Positions 6,116-6,234 of a DNA stretch of 6,234 nt are shown in pieces (within the stretch, counting starts at the first letter, position 1; each line of letters opens with the position of its first letter). Both the position numbers and the translations under genes were made by a program. The stretch comes from JBGVMW01 sp045125095. GTDB taxonomy: Bacteria; Bacillota; Clostridia; Lachnospirales; Lachnospiraceae. The notes under the pieces are model-generated. The model was not told the origin of the DNA and searched no databases. It saw only the letters and a list, made by a program, of their open reading frames with translations. Location of the stretch: positions 1-6,234 of the forward strand of contig JBGVMW010000117.1 of the NCBI GenBank assembly GCA_045125095.1, read 5' to 3'.

Positions 6116-6234
6116 AATTCAAAATACCTTCTATATTTTGTAGATGAACCAATGTTTAAGTGTGTGAAAGAACATTCGGATGGTATTAAGCAAGGAAAAT
6201 CTTTTTGTTATATTTTGATAGACCAAAAATTGCA
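6116..6234 (+). other. Possible partial open frame running off the right edge
   Basis: After a TAA at 6113-6115 a plus-strand frame stays open to the window end (39 codons), reading LYFVDEPMFKCVKEHS and then GIKQGKSFCYILIDQK. The composition is protein-like, but an open stretch of this length is not rare in AT-rich DNA, and a minus-strand frame is open over much of the same span. An ATG lies at 6152-6154 without a good ribosome site. I do not recognise it. It may be a fragment of whatever sequence replaced the 5' end of the repeat-protein gene. Confidence 0.3.

Overview
The window is AT-rich. Its Rho-independent terminator, sigma-A-type promoters and BspA-like leucine-rich-repeat protein with a Pro/Thr linker, Listeria-Bacteroides repeat and fibronectin-like tail suggest a low-GC gut Firmicute, most likely of the Lachnospiraceae/Eubacteriales. 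This assignment is inferred from protein style. All convincing genes lie on the minus strand, so in transcription order the window reads from right to left.

Right end (about 6112-6234): a short stretch unrelated to the neighbouring repeats, with a short open frame on the plus strand that runs off the edge. Next is a large BspA-like repeat surface-protein gene (6111 down to 3547). It begins abruptly inside a repeat, with no signal peptide, so its 5' end is missing. A strong terminator follows (3496-3529), then three tandem 10-bp repeats (3471-3500).

Centre (3430-962): three tightly coupled, overlapping genes that I read as the distal part of a Qat anti-phage locus (QatABCD). They are a C-terminal remnant of QatB, an intact QueC-like QatC and an intact TatD-like QatD. 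QatA (the ATPase) and the first part of QatB are absent. The qatB remnant carries an in-frame stop, and the terminator and decamer repeats sit where the upstream genes should be. Qat is therefore probably disabled here, although the two enzyme genes keep their catalytic motifs.

Left end (939-1): a possible 24-codon ORF, then a PemK/MazF-like gene (787-173) with its own promoter and no visible antitoxin. Immediately after its stop codon lies an extended -10 promoter. It points into at least two copies of a 58-bp repeat whose units contain hairpin-forming segments. The array appears to run off the left edge and resembles a small structured RNA locus of unknown type. It is the least explained part of the window.

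Overall this looks like an accessory or defence-island region shaped by recombination: a damaged Qat operon, a solitary toxin-like gene, a 5'-truncated repeat-protein gene and a possible repetitive non-coding RNA.
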